In this document: one piece after another, positions 7,666-15,600 of the stretch
Numbering within the stretch: position 1 is the stretch's first letter
Layout of the letters: each line of letters starts with the position of its first letter
NCBI GenBank assembly: GCA_049324315.1
Contig: JBMOKU010000067.1
Span: 1 to 35,985 of the forward strand
Length of the DNA stretch: 35,985 nt
Origin: JBMOKU01 sp049324315
GTDB taxonomy: Bacteria > Bacillota > Clostridia > Peptostreptococcales > Thermotaleaceae
Reading direction: 5' to 3'
Program-made: the position numbers and the translations under genes
Notes under the pieces: model-generated
Told to the model about the DNA's origin: nothing
Seen by the model: the letters and a program-made list of their open reading frames with translations, nothing else
The model's database searches: none

Positions 7666-8619
7666 TTATTTTCTTTTATTGGCAAGTTCCAGAATATGCT
7701 TCAATGTACTCTCGTCTGAAACAAGGGTATTGATATATCCGCCCCTTAGTGCAGCTAAAATGGCTTTACTTTTCTTTTTTCCCCCTGCCACTAAGATGAT
7801 TTTATTTTTCTTAATACTTTCCGTTTCAATGCCAATAATGTTTTTGTTAATATCTATATCTAAAAATTCCCCATTTTCATCGAAGAAATGGGCTAATAAA
7901 AATCCTACGCCCCCGTTTTTCTTTATTCTATCCTTAGCATCGTTTTCAACATATACGTCCCATAGGGTTTGGGGCATATTTTCATCAACCACACCTAACC
8001 CTGTAAGTATGAGATCGCAATTTTCGATCATATTTAAAGCATTCTTTATGATGGGATTACTAATTAGCGCATCTCTGGTGGCTTTATCACCGATATAGAT
8101 GGGGGCCGGCAAAGGATACAGTCTCCCACCAATTTTACTGGACAAAGTCCTGCCTATACTCAGCATATCCGCATCATTCATGTCATAACTGATAGCACCG
8201 AATAATTCAACGATTTTTACATCTTTGATTTCTTTTTCCTGCAATTGTGATACTGTGTTTCTAACACTCTGCCCCCAGGATATACCTATGGTCATTCCTT
8301 CTTTTATTTCTTGTATCAGTAGTTTTGCTCCGGCTTTCCCTATTTCCCGTAGTGTCTCTTCGTAATTGGATAGGGTTTTTACAATAACAATATTTTCTAC
8401 ATTGAATTTCTTTTTGATGTCATTTCGAAGGACTTCCAGAGCATCACAGTCATAATTTATGTTTATATCTACAACCTGCAATTCTCTAGCTCTCTTTAGC
8501 AGCCTAGACACCTTTGGTCTGGACAAATACAGCTCTTTTGCTATTTGGTTTTGCGTTTTCCCTTCCAAATAGTACATGACTGAAACTTCCACTAATAATT
8601 GACGTTCATCTTTTTCCAT
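7666..8619 (-). CDS. SorC/DeoR-type sugar-responsive transcription regulator
   Basis: About 317 residues. The N-terminus is a helix-turn-helix (TQNQIAKELYLSRPKVSRLLKRA, about residues 21-43), followed by the SorC-family phosphosugar-binding domain (GISWGQSVRN, then LTGLGVVDE). Proteins of this family bind operators as tetramers and sense a sugar phosphate. The neighbours make an ascorbate-pathway phosphate the likely effector. The start was placed at 8619 using GGTGATC six bases upstream; an ATG at 8622 and one at 8631 are alternatives. It begins 16 bases after the ulaF stop. The paired palindromes at the two ula promoters (near 12.87-12.91 and 15.33-15.37 kb) are its probable sites. E. coli uses UlaR, a different DeoR-type protein, for this job. 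Confidence 0.88.
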   Translation of the reverse strand: MEKDERQLLVEVSVMYYLEGKTQNQIAKELYLSRPKVSRLLKRARELQVVDININYDCDALEVLRNDIKKKFNVENIVIVKTLSNYEETLREIGKAGAKLLIQEIKEGMTIGISWGQSVRNTVSQLQEKEIKDVKIVELFGAISYDMNDADMLSIGRTLSSKIGGRLYPLPAPIYIGDKATRDALISNPIIKNALNMIENCDLILTGLGVVDENMPQTLWDVYVENDAKDRIKKNGGVGFLLAHFFDENGEFLDIDINKNIIGIETESIKKNKIILVAGGKKKSKAILAALRGGYINTLVSDESTLKHILELANKRK

Positions 8620-8635
8620 CATGATCACCATCTAA

Positions 8636-9343
8636 TTATTTATTTTTTGCATTCTGACCATAATAAGCATTTGCGCCATGTTTCCTTAAATAATGCTTGT
8701 TCAGTAAAGCTTTATCAATGGCTTGGATGTATCCGTTTATTTTTTCGGTTCTATACGCCATTTTCGCAACTTCTTCCAGAACCTTCGCATTATGCACAGC
8801 CTCTTTAGGATTTTTTCCCCATGTAAATGGTCCGTGGTTAAACACAATGACCCCAGCCATCTCTAATGGTTTATATTTTTTCTCATAAAATGTTTCGATA
8901 ATGACTTTTCCGGTCTCATATTCATATTTACCATTTATTTCATCAATAGTCAATCTCCTTGTGCACGGTATGCTGCCATAAAAATAATCAGCATGGGTTG
9001 TACCATAACATGGAATATCCTTGCCAGCCTGTGCCCATGATGTTGCCCACTCGGAGTGGGTATGAACGACGCCACCAATTTCATCAAAGGCTTTATATAG
9101 CGCTAAATGGGTTGGTGTATCTGATGAGGGATTTAAATCCCCCTCTACCACGTTCCCTTCTAAATCGATAACTACCATATCGTTCTCCGTCATATCTTCA
9201 TAGCTCACACCGCTGGGTTTAATAACCACCAGCCCTTTTTCCCTATCAATTCCGCTGACATTTCCCCATGTATAGATGACCAATCCTTGTTTTGCCAACT
9301 CCACGTTAGCTTTGAATACGTCCTTCTTTAATTTATCCAACAT
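8636..9343 (-). CDS. ulaF: L-ribulose-5-phosphate 4-epimerase
   Basis: Converts L-ribulose 5-phosphate to D-xylulose 5-phosphate, the last step of ascorbate breakdown. The 235-residue class II aldolase-like enzyme has the zinc-site histidines in VVHTHSEWAT and YGTTHADYF, the phosphate-binding GNVSG and KPSGVSY segments, and a third metal histidine in FNHGPFTWG. AraD and SgbE share this fold; context with ulaD/ulaE favours UlaF. ATG at 9343 is preceded by GTGAGG at nine bases; a GTG at 9358 is in frame. Its start overlaps the ulaE stop by 11 bases, so the two are coupled. Confidence 0.92.
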   Translation of the reverse strand: MLDKLKKDVFKANVELAKQGLVIYTWGNVSGIDREKGLVVIKPSGVSYEDMTENDMVVIDLEGNVVEGDLNPSSDTPTHLALYKAFDEIGGVVHTHSEWATSWAQAGKDIPCYGTTHADYFYGSIPCTRRLTIDEINGKYEYETGKVIIETFYEKKYKPLEMAGVIVFNHGPFTWGKNPKEAVHNAKVLEEVAKMAYRTEKINGYIQAIDKALLNKHYLRKHGANAYYGQNAKNK

Positions 9344-10202
9344 ACTCGAAATCCTCACCCATCCTTTTTTCTAACCATATTCGCGCATTCTTTATTTCCC
9401 TTATGGCATCTTCTTTGGTATATGCTTTTCCATTGTCAGCCCACATTTCAACCAAGAAAGGCCCTGCATAGCATAAATCGCTTAGCTTTTTAAATAGTTC
9501 AGGAAAATTCACCGTGCCTTCACCAAAGGGTACACATTTAAATATTCCCGGCTTTGTGTCTTTTAAATGAATGGCCACAATATGACGAAGGCCTTTTTCA
9601 AGCTCCAGGGCCGGATGATCCGTCCATTGTGTGAGGTTTCCCAGATCAGGATAAATTTGCAGCCAAGGGGAATCTATTTCTTCTATAAATTCTAAGCACC
9701 TGGATATTGTGCCTATGAATTCGGTATCCATGATCTCGATGGATTGCATGATATTGGCACTTGCTGCTCTTTGAGCTGCATATCTTAATCCTTCTATAAA
9801 CCTTTTTTTCGTTTCTGCATCACTATCTTCATAATATACATCATATCCTGCTAACTGGATATTTCTGATGCCTAAGTCACCAGCCAGGGCTATGGCTTTA
9901 TCCATAATCTCATATGCTTTCTCCCTGGTCTGTCCATCCCTGCTGCCAAAGGGAAATTTTCTGTGACCGCTTAAACACATGGAATTAATGTAAAAGTCAT
10001 TTTCACTAAGTATCCTTTTTATTTTTTCTCTTTCACTTTTGGCCCAATTTAACCGGGATAATCTTTCATCACTTTCATCCACAGATATTTCAATAAAATC
10101 ATATCCTGCTCTCTTGGCTATTTCTATTTTTTCTTCCCAGTCAAACTTATCCGGTATTGCTTTTTCATAAATTCCGATGGGATTTTGTTTGATATTTCTC
10201 AT
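9333..10202 (-). CDS. ulaE: L-ribulose/L-xylulose-5-phosphate 3-epimerase
   Basis: A 289-residue TIM-barrel isomerase that turns L-xylulose 5-phosphate into L-ribulose 5-phosphate. The N-terminus (PIGIYEKAIP, AGYDFIEISVDESDERLSRL) is characteristic of UlaE/SgaU. Metal-ligand acidic and His residues are visible in SIEIMDTEF, YPDLGNL, AIHLKDT and LVEMW. It starts six bases after ulaD ends and overlaps ulaF. GGAG lies nine bases before the ATG. Length matches the family (about 285). Confidence 0.94.
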   Translation of the reverse strand: MRNIKQNPIGIYEKAIPDKFDWEEKIEIAKRAGYDFIEISVDESDERLSRLNWAKSEREKIKRILSENDFYINSMCLSGHRKFPFGSRDGQTREKAYEIMDKAIALAGDLGIRNIQLAGYDVYYEDSDAETKKRFIEGLRYAAQRAASANIMQSIEIMDTEFIGTISRCLEFIEEIDSPWLQIYPDLGNLTQWTDHPALELEKGLRHIVAIHLKDTKPGIFKCVPFGEGTVNFPELFKKLSDLCYAGPFLVEMWADNGKAYTKEDAIREIKNARIWLEKRMGEDFEYVG

Positions 10203-10207
10203 GATAC

Positions 10208-10861
10208 CTAACTCCAGTATTTTCCTATTTCGTCTTTAAATGCTTTTGCTGCATCTTCCGGATTCTCGGCATCACGAATACTTCTACCTGCAATAAAACA
10301 ATAAATAGGATACTCTTTGAACAGCTTGATGTCTTCAATGGTTATTCCACCTGTTACGGTTACATCAAATCCCATATCACATAGTTTGCCTATTTTTTCT
10401 AAGTCTTTTTCATCCCAGCTCTTACCTGCAGCCTGGGCATCTCTTGATCGATGGTATACAACTTGCTTTAATCCTGCGTCCTTCCATGCTTGCGCTTGTT
10501 CCCAGGTCCAGTCTCCATACAACTCTATTTGAACATCCTTATCCTCGCCGGATTCCCTGGCCACCTTAAGCATACCCGTCATTGTCGGTATTTCAGCACA
10601 ACATATAACGGTCATCCATGTGGCTCCTGCTCCAAAACATTGCTTGGCAAGGAGACTGCCGGCATCTGCTCCTTTTATATCTGCAAGTATGATTTTATTT
10701 GGATATAGAGCCCTTAGACATCTTACAGGCGCTAAGCCTTCAGCAACATGTAAGATGGTTCCAACCTCTATAACATCAATGTGCTTTCCAATATCTCTAA
10801 TTGCTTCTAATGCTTCACTTAAGGATGTATTATCTAATGCTACTTGTAATTTTGGCTTCAT
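10208..10861 (-). CDS. ulaD: 3-keto-L-gulonate-6-phosphate decarboxylase
   Basis: A 217-residue member of the orotidine decarboxylase superfamily. It releases CO2 from 3-keto-L-gulonate 6-phosphate to give L-xylulose 5-phosphate. The defining DxKxxD motif is present as D61-I-K63-G-A-D66, with the Mg-site Glu in VIEVGT and the phosphate-binding VTGGI and IAGRSIRDA loops. A hexulose phosphate synthase has the same fold, but the LHVAEG and TWEQAQAW segments and the neighbours point to UlaD. AGGGGG precedes the ATG. The 85 bases between this gene and ulaB hold nothing recognisable. Confidence 0.95.
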   Translation of the reverse strand: MKPKLQVALDNTSLSEALEAIRDIGKHIDVIEVGTILHVAEGLAPVRCLRALYPNKIILADIKGADAGSLLAKQCFGAGATWMTVICCAEIPTMTGMLKVARESGEDKDVQIELYGDWTWEQAQAWKDAGLKQVVYHRSRDAQAAGKSWDEKDLEKIGKLCDMGFDVTVTGGITIEDIKLFKEYPIYCFIAGRSIRDAENPEDAAKAFKDEIGKYWS

Positions 10862-10946
10862 AATTGTCCCCCTATTTAATCTTTTCTATTAAGAAACGGC
10901 TATTAATTACACATCCATGTAAGAATACCCGTTTCTTTTGAGTCCA

Positions 10947-11228
10947 TTATAGTCCTAACGCTTCTGATACTTTTTGACGTATTTCGTCTTCCGATAGTAA
11001 ATTAACGAGACCTACCACCTTTGTATTTTCATTTACTTTAAATTCATTGACAAAGGACTTTGACACCAGAACCAAATCGAAGTTTCTCGCTTCGGTCTTT
11101 GCTTGACCGACACTGGCATGGTGAACATTGAACTCTAGATTCATTTCCTTTAACACTTTTTCGATCTTCATTTTAATAATAAGGCTTGACCCCATTCCGT
11201 TACCACATGCAGCTAATACTTTTAACAT
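10947..11228 (-). CDS. ulaB: PTS ascorbate EIIB component
   Basis: A 93-residue lactate/ascorbate-type EIIB protein. The phosphorylated cysteine lies in the P-loop AACGNGMGSS (Cys8). It receives phosphate from UlaC and gives it to ascorbate during passage through UlaA. Two adjacent ATGs exist; the second (11228) has GGAGGG six bases upstream and is preferred. The gene sits between ulaG and ulaD, not next to ulaC as in E. coli, so the order is rearranged. Confidence 0.94.
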   Translation of the reverse strand: MLKVLAACGNGMGSSLIIKMKIEKVLKEMNLEFNVHHASVGQAKTEARNFDLVLVSKSFVNEFKVNENTKVVGLVNLLSEDEIRQKVSEALGL

Positions 11229-11264
11229 CATAATCCCTCCGATACATATTTTGTTAAAGCTTCT

Positions 11265-12329
11265 TTACAGCATTGACTTAAACGGTAGATCAGGCTCGAT
11301 GGCAAAGGCATCCTCAAACCCTCTCGGATATTGGTACTCTAAATCATCTTTATCATTTGGATAAACGAATTTCCCACCGACTTGCCATATATAGGGTTTA
11401 AATTTATATTTTAACTTGTCTTTTCTCATATGCCACAGCGTTAATATCTCCTTTGGATCCGCTTGGAAATTTGTCCATATATCATGATGAAAAGGAATCA
11501 CAACTTCGGTATTTAAGCATTCTGCCATTTTTAATATATCGATGGAAGTCATTTTATCGGTCATGCCCCGTGGGTTTTCTCCAAATGAACCAAGGGCAAC
11601 ATCAATCTTATAATCATTTCCATGCTTCGCATAATAATTTGAATAATGGGAGTCACCACTATGGTATAGGCTGCCTCCAGGTGTTTTAATAAGATAATTG
11701 ACTGCCAGCGTATCCATATCTTGAGGCATTTTATCCTTTAGAACCACACCGGCAGGAGCAGTTACCAGCTCTGTCCTATCAAATGAGTCCAAAGCAATAA
11801 TCTCCGTGTCTTTAATTTTTACAGAATCCCCCGGTTTTACTACAATACATCTTTCCTCAGGAACGCCCCATTTTATCCATAGATCAACGCAAGCCTTAGG
11901 GCCAATAAAAGGGACATTGGCATCACAATTTTGCATAACAGCCGCTGCAACATTTTCATCGATGTGATCACCATGATCATGGGTTGCCAATACGGCATCA
12001 ATTTCCTTTATGGCAAAGGGATCAATGACAACGGGTACATTTCTTAAATTTGGCTGCAGCTTTAAGCATCCTATCATACGTTGGTGCTGATGCTGCTTTT
12101 TCATCATCTGCTCTTTCATGGTTTTTTTACCGGTTTTCACCCAAAGATCAATACATATATTGGCATTACCTTCTGATTTAACCCATATTCCCGTACAACC
12201 CAGCCACCACATAGCAAAGGTTCCAGGCTTAACTTCTTCCTGCTCAATCTCTTCATTTAACCATGTGCCCCACTCGGGGAATGTACTTAAAATCCACTTT
12301 TCTCTTGTTATTTCACTTATTTTGCTCAT
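11265..12329 (-). CDS. ulaG: L-ascorbate-6-phosphate lactonase
   Basis: A 354-residue metallo-beta-lactamase-fold enzyme that opens the lactone ring of L-ascorbate 6-phosphate to 3-keto-L-gulonate 6-phosphate. The metal motif HDHGDH spans residues 117-122. Further His/Asp ligands are in LYHSGDSHYSNY and VIPFHHD. The N-terminus (EWGTWLNEEIEQ, MWWLGCTGIW) is typical of UlaG, and the length agrees with the family. AGGAG is ten bases before the ATG. It lies 44 bases after ulaC and 36 before ulaB. Confidence 0.95.
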   Translation of the reverse strand: MSKISEITREKWILSTFPEWGTWLNEEIEQEEVKPGTFAMWWLGCTGIWVKSEGNANICIDLWVKTGKKTMKEQMMKKQHQHQRMIGCLKLQPNLRNVPVVIDPFAIKEIDAVLATHDHGDHIDENVAAAVMQNCDANVPFIGPKACVDLWIKWGVPEERCIVVKPGDSVKIKDTEIIALDSFDRTELVTAPAGVVLKDKMPQDMDTLAVNYLIKTPGGSLYHSGDSHYSNYYAKHGNDYKIDVALGSFGENPRGMTDKMTSIDILKMAECLNTEVVIPFHHDIWTNFQADPKEILTLWHMRKDKLKYKFKPYIWQVGGKFVYPNDKDDLEYQYPRGFEDAFAIEPDLPFKSML

Positions 12330-12373
12330 ATTCTATCACTCCTAAATATCGTTTCGTAGAAATTCATTGACGA

Positions 12374-12814
12374 TTAACAAAATATATCTAGTATTTCATC
12401 GGTAGTCTTTGCATTAAAGACGGCTTGATATTTTTCTTCATCCGATAATATGGTAACGATGGACTGCAGAATTTCTAAATGGGTCGTCGCCTCTACACAT
12501 GATAAGGCAATTAATAATTGAACCTTATGTTCATCTTGATCAGAGAAAGCAACGGGTTTTTCTAGCTTTAATATGCTAAATCCGGCTTTTTTAGAGCCCG
12601 TTTCCGGTCTTGCATGGGGTAATGCAATATTGGGTGCGATGACAATATATGGACCGTATTCCTTGACAGAATCAATCATTGCATCAACATAAGACTGCTC
12701 GATAAATCCTTCTTTCAATAAAGGGGTCGATGATTTTATAATCGCTTCTTCCCAGCTGCTTACTTCTTGTTCAAATTGAATGAAATCCTTGGTTAATGTA
12801 AATCCTGCCAGCAT
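12374..12814 (-). CDS. ulaC: PTS ascorbate EIIA component
   Basis: A 146-residue EIIA of the mannitol/fructose/ascorbate class. The phosphorylated histidine is His67 in IAPNIALPHARP. It takes phosphate from HPr and passes it to UlaB. The start at 12814 is decided by an excellent AGGAGGTG six bases upstream; the frame is open further upstream, but that stretch contains the promoter and operator described separately. It is the first gene after the internal promoter, so ulaC-G-B-D-E-F-regulator-HPr can be read independently of ulaA. Confidence 0.93.
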   Translation of the reverse strand: MLAGFTLTKDFIQFEQEVSSWEEAIIKSSTPLLKEGFIEQSYVDAMIDSVKEYGPYIVIAPNIALPHARPETGSKKAGFSILKLEKPVAFSDQDEHKVQLLIALSCVEATTHLEILQSIVTILSDEEKYQAVFNAKTTDEILDIFC

Positions 12815-12850
12815 CTGTACACCTCCTGTGGAAATTTGTTCTATATGCAT

Positions 12851-12880
12851 ATCATAACTTTTTGATTGAACATATGTCAA
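12851..12880 (-). promoter_or_regulatory. Internal ula promoter before ulaC
   Basis: On the minus strand a perfect -35 TTGACA (12875..12880) is followed after 18 bases by TATGAT (12851..12856). Transcription would begin near 12844, about 30 bases before the ulaC ATG. An operator-like palindrome overlaps the -35 box. Confidence 0.72.
12866..12880. promoter_or_regulatory. Operator-like palindrome over the -35 box (ulaC promoter)
   Basis: TTGAACATATGTCAA is a near-palindrome related to the perfect site at 12896..12911. Its centre is about 30 bp, or three helical turns, from that site, so one regulator tetramer could hold both. Confidence 0.6.
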
Positions 12881-12895
12881 CATATCTTAATTTTT

Positions 12896-12911
12896 TTGAA
12901 CAAATGTTCAA
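12896..12911. promoter_or_regulatory. Perfect 16-bp operator palindrome upstream of ulaC promoter
   Basis: TTGAACAAATGTTCAA is a perfect inverted repeat apart from its central AA/TT pair direction. It lies 16 bases upstream of the -35 box and matches the two degenerate sites at the ulaA promoter. It is the best guess for the SorC-type regulator's consensus site. Confidence 0.68.
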
Positions 12912-12912
12912 T

Positions 12913-13728
12913 TTATTTCTTCATTAAATAGTGCTGAATGGCGTATGCCACACCACTAAGATTATGGTCAATCGAAATATAATCCGCTATTTCTTTTACT
13001 GACTCAACGCCATTCTCTGTGGTAATTGCACATCCGGCATATTTCAGTATTTCTATATCATTATAATTATCACCAAAGGCAACGATTTCTGATGGTCTGA
13101 TATTCTCTGATTTCGCCAGCATTTCAAGGGCATTTTTTTTACTGGCCCCCGTAACCATGATATCCATTAGTCCGGTATTTGATTGACAAAGTGAGATACC
13201 TGATAAGTTTTTGAACTTATGGGGTAATGCGTCAAATCTTTCTTTGTCATCTTCAAGAATTAATATTTTATAAACTTCAAAGGTTGATGAAATATATTCC
13301 GGGTCATCCTCGATAACAAATTGTACTCTACAGTCCGGTTCTAATTTTTTGTTACGTTCCTCAAAATACGCAACCCTATGATTATGGGTTGAAACAATAT
13401 ATTCTTCTGTATATACCATAAAAATATGATGATCTCTTTTGCAAATCTCAATGATTTCTTTTACCACTGATGGCGGCATTACCCGCTTATATACCGTTTC
13501 CTTCGTAAAAGGATTTCTAACTAAGGCTCCGTTGCAGGCAATAACAGGTTCATCCAGTTTTAACTTTTTCACGTAATCCTTCACCAGTAAATCCGTTCTA
13601 CCGGTTGCTATGGTAATTTTGCATCCCTGTTTTCTGAGGATTTCTATGGATGCCATGTTTTCGTCAGAAATCTCATGTTCATTATTTAGCAAAGTCCCAT
13701 CTAAATCGAATACTGCAAGCTTATACAT
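12913..13728 (-). CDS. Cof-type HAD sugar-phosphatase
   Basis: A 271-residue HAD-IIB hydrolase. Motif I FDLDGTLLNN carries the nucleophile Asp8 and acid/base Asp10, ITIATGRTD is motif II, and IVAFGDNYNDIEIL is motif IV with the Mg aspartates. These enzymes remove phosphate from sugar phosphates or nucleotides. Sitting between ulaA and ulaC, it may drain a toxic phosphorylated intermediate of ascorbate breakdown; that is inference. ATG at 13728 (GGGGTGG seven bases upstream) gives the standard N-terminus; ATGs up to 13767 are in frame. A terminator-like hairpin separates it from ulaA, so expression may be reduced. Confidence 0.9.
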   Translation of the reverse strand: MYKLAVFDLDGTLLNNEHEISDENMASIEILRKQGCKITIATGRTDLLVKDYVKKLKLDEPVIACNGALVRNPFTKETVYKRVMPPSVVKEIIEICKRDHHIFMVYTEEYIVSTHNHRVAYFEERNKKLEPDCRVQFVIEDDPEYISSTFEVYKILILEDDKERFDALPHKFKNLSGISLCQSNTGLMDIMVTGASKKNALEMLAKSENIRPSEIVAFGDNYNDIEILKYAGCAITTENGVESVKEIADYISIDHNLSGVAYAIQHYLMKK

Positions 13729-13753
13729 AAACATTCCACCCCACTTTAGAATG

Positions 13754-13787
13754 AAAATAAATCCCAATTTTACTCGGGATTTATTTT
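13754..13787 (-). terminator. Terminator or attenuator hairpin after ulaA
   Basis: AAAATAAATCCC and GGGATTTATTTT form a perfect 12-bp stem with a 10-base loop. The descending arm ends in a T-rich stretch on the minus strand. It begins nine bases after the ulaA stop and lies before the HAD start, so it may lower readthrough from ulaA. Confidence 0.65.
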
Positions 13788-13796
13788 GCAGTTAAT

Positions 13797-15242
13797 TTAA
13801 TTGTTTTCCTCACAAAGCTGTTCTTCTCTCATGGTTGTGAAATAATTCTTCTGGTTGCGTTTGTACTGTAACTGTGGAATGATCAACATTAAAGGTATTA
13901 GCGCTACTGGAACAATAATCCCCAAAATATTGGTTGCCAATGTGGTTCCCATCCAAAGTGTTGCCCAGTCGAACATACCCATCCAACCGATAACATTGGC
14001 ATTGTCTCTTAGTACAGTCAGTACCAGTGCAGAACCTAATACCTGTATCATTCCAGCACAGAACGGAATGATCGCAGCTGCTCTACGTCCACCGGCTTTA
14101 TTAGCAAATACAGCTAGGGTACCATTGTCGAAGAATAAACATATAAATCCGGCAATAATTAGGATTGGAGATTTCATTGCTATTAATAATCCAATCGCTA
14201 GCATTTGCCCAAAGAATCCAAAGATGAATCCATAAGTTGGTGCATTGGGTGAGAATCCAAATGTGACCGCACAATCTACTGCAGGTACAGAACCCTTAAG
14301 TATTTTCCCTGAAATACCTTGGAAAGATTCTGTAAGTTCAGCAACGAACATTCTAACGCCTGTTAAAATGATTGTGATATAAACTGCAAATAATGCGGTT
14401 GTTTCAAATATATAGGTTCCAAAGAAATATTTACTCGCATCATAAGTAAATGTTTCTTTTCCAAGAATAACCATAATCGTACCTACGAATGCAGTCATAA
14501 GAATTACATTGGATACAATATTGTCATTAAAGATCGATAACCATCCAGGTAAATGTGTATCATTTACAGAATTCTTTTTGTTTCCGATTTTTCCAGCCAG
14601 TTTGTATGCCACCCACGCACCAAACATCTGTTGGTGACCCACTGTAAAACCGGCGCCATCTGTTACTTCTTGTGTTGCCTCAATGATTAAGTTTGACATG
14701 ACTGACCAATAGGTACCAATCAAAAATCCAGTAACAACAACGGTTGTCATTGTAACCGCAGCGCCAGTGCCTTCAAGTACCCAATAAAGAGCCCATAATA
14801 ATACGGCTGATTGTTGATACATGATGTGCCCTGTTATAAATAACGTCCTAATCTTTGTATGCTTATTAAAGGCAACCAACAAAATATTCCATGCAAAAGC
14901 TATAAGCATAACATAGCCGACATATTGTAGTGAGTCTACGGAATTTAAAACTTCTTGAGCAGACGTTTGGCCAAAATAAGGGTCAATGACGAAAGCTTCG
15001 ATTCCAAATCTTGCGGTTAAAGCTTCGATAATCGGTCTAAATGTACCAACAAGACCACCTGTACCTACCTGCAAGATCCTAAAGCCAATATAGGCTTTGA
15101 TAAATCCGGCCACTGCTTCATACCACTTTCTTCCCAGTAACATATACCCCAAAAATACAATTGTACCAAGCAATAACGGCGGCTGTCCTAGAAATTTGTT
15201 TACAAAGGCTTGAAAGAATAATACCAATTGATTTGTAACCAT
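13797..15242 (-). CDS. ulaA: PTS ascorbate EIIC permease
   Basis: A 481-residue membrane permease of the ascorbate PTS class (SgaT/UlaA), taking up L-ascorbate while UlaB phosphorylates it. About eleven hydrophobic segments are visible. Family-typical stretches include YIGFRILQVGTGGL, TVGHQQMFGAW and the GWLSIFNDNIVS loop. GGAGG lies seven bases before the ATG. It is the first gene of the ula locus, directly behind the 15.3-kb promoter, and unlike in E. coli it is separated from ulaB/ulaC by a phosphatase gene and a second promoter. Confidence 0.95.
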   Translation of the reverse strand: MVTNQLVLFFQAFVNKFLGQPPLLLGTIVFLGYMLLGRKWYEAVAGFIKAYIGFRILQVGTGGLVGTFRPIIEALTARFGIEAFVIDPYFGQTSAQEVLNSVDSLQYVGYVMLIAFAWNILLVAFNKHTKIRTLFITGHIMYQQSAVLLWALYWVLEGTGAAVTMTTVVVTGFLIGTYWSVMSNLIIEATQEVTDGAGFTVGHQQMFGAWVAYKLAGKIGNKKNSVNDTHLPGWLSIFNDNIVSNVILMTAFVGTIMVILGKETFTYDASKYFFGTYIFETTALFAVYITIILTGVRMFVAELTESFQGISGKILKGSVPAVDCAVTFGFSPNAPTYGFIFGFFGQMLAIGLLIAMKSPILIIAGFICLFFDNGTLAVFANKAGGRRAAAIIPFCAGMIQVLGSALVLTVLRDNANVIGWMGMFDWATLWMGTTLATNILGIIVPVALIPLMLIIPQLQYKRNQKNYFTTMREEQLCEENN

Positions 15243-15284
15243 TAAAAATCCTCCTTTTCAATAATTTTAATGAATTAATGAATA

Positions 15285-15298
15285 AGAAAACGTTTTTT
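15285..15298. promoter_or_regulatory. Possible cre (CcpA) site downstream of the ulaA promoter
   Basis: AGAAAACGTTTTTT has the palindromic core AAAACGTTTT of catabolite-responsive elements and agrees with the consensus at 11 of 14 positions. It would lie at about +8 to +21, a position used for roadblock repression. The Ser46 of the operon's HPr fits such control. Confidence 0.42.
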
Positions 15299-15312
15299 TA
15301 TAGCTTGAAAAC

Positions 15313-15341
15313 ATTATATCAACCATCAGAACAAATGTCTA
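15313..15341 (-). promoter_or_regulatory. Main ula promoter before ulaA
   Basis: On the minus strand TAGACA (15336..15341) is followed after exactly 17 bases by a perfect TATAAT (15313..15318). The start point would be near 15306. An operator-like sequence covers the -35 box. Confidence 0.75.
15329..15340. promoter_or_regulatory. Operator-like site over the -35 box (ulaA promoter)
   Basis: GAACAAATGTCT matches the perfect GAACAAATGTTC before ulaC at 10 of 12 positions. Its position over the -35 box mirrors the ulaC promoter. Confidence 0.55.
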
Positions 15342-15356
15342 CGAATTAAAAAAATC

Positions 15357-15371
15357 TGCACACATGTTCAC
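15357..15371. promoter_or_regulatory. Second operator-like site upstream of the ulaA promoter
   Basis: TGCACACATGTTCAC keeps the ATGTTCA half-site. Its centre is about 30 bp from the site over the -35 box, the same distance as at the ulaC promoter. Confidence 0.5.
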
Positions 15372-15554
15372 TATTTTTTGTTTTTTCTGTGCCGTCCTAC
15401 TGGTTTATAAGTTTAACTAAATATTGATGAGAAATATGAAAAAAGCCTTCCTCGGAAGATCAATCGTAAACTTTGTTGAAATGCATTACGGAATTATGAT
15501 TTACCAGCAATTTGAAAGAGTTCATAATTTCCTATGTATTATATGTACCATAAG

Positions 15555-15590
15555 AAAAAACTACTCAACGTTCCACATTGAGTAGTTTTT
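15555..15590. terminator. Intrinsic terminator of the chemoreceptor gene
   Basis: AAAAACTACTCAA and TTGAGTAGTTTTT form a 13-bp stem with a 9-base loop. A- and T-rich arms make it usable from both sides. It lies 10 bases after the chemoreceptor stop. The remaining bases from about 15400 to 15554 hold nothing I recognise. Confidence 0.88.
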
Positions 15591-15600
15591 ATTCTTACGG

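Noticed and set aside
12815..12883. Upstream extension of ulaC to an earlier start giving 169 residues
   Set aside because: The extra codons cover the TTGACA/TATGAT promoter and an operator palindrome, and a far better ribosome site serves the ATG at 12814.
15400..15554. A small RNA or short gene between the ula promoter and the chemoreceptor terminator
   Set aside because: Only a minor TTCC/GGAA stem is visible, with no promoter, ribosome site or terminator pair.
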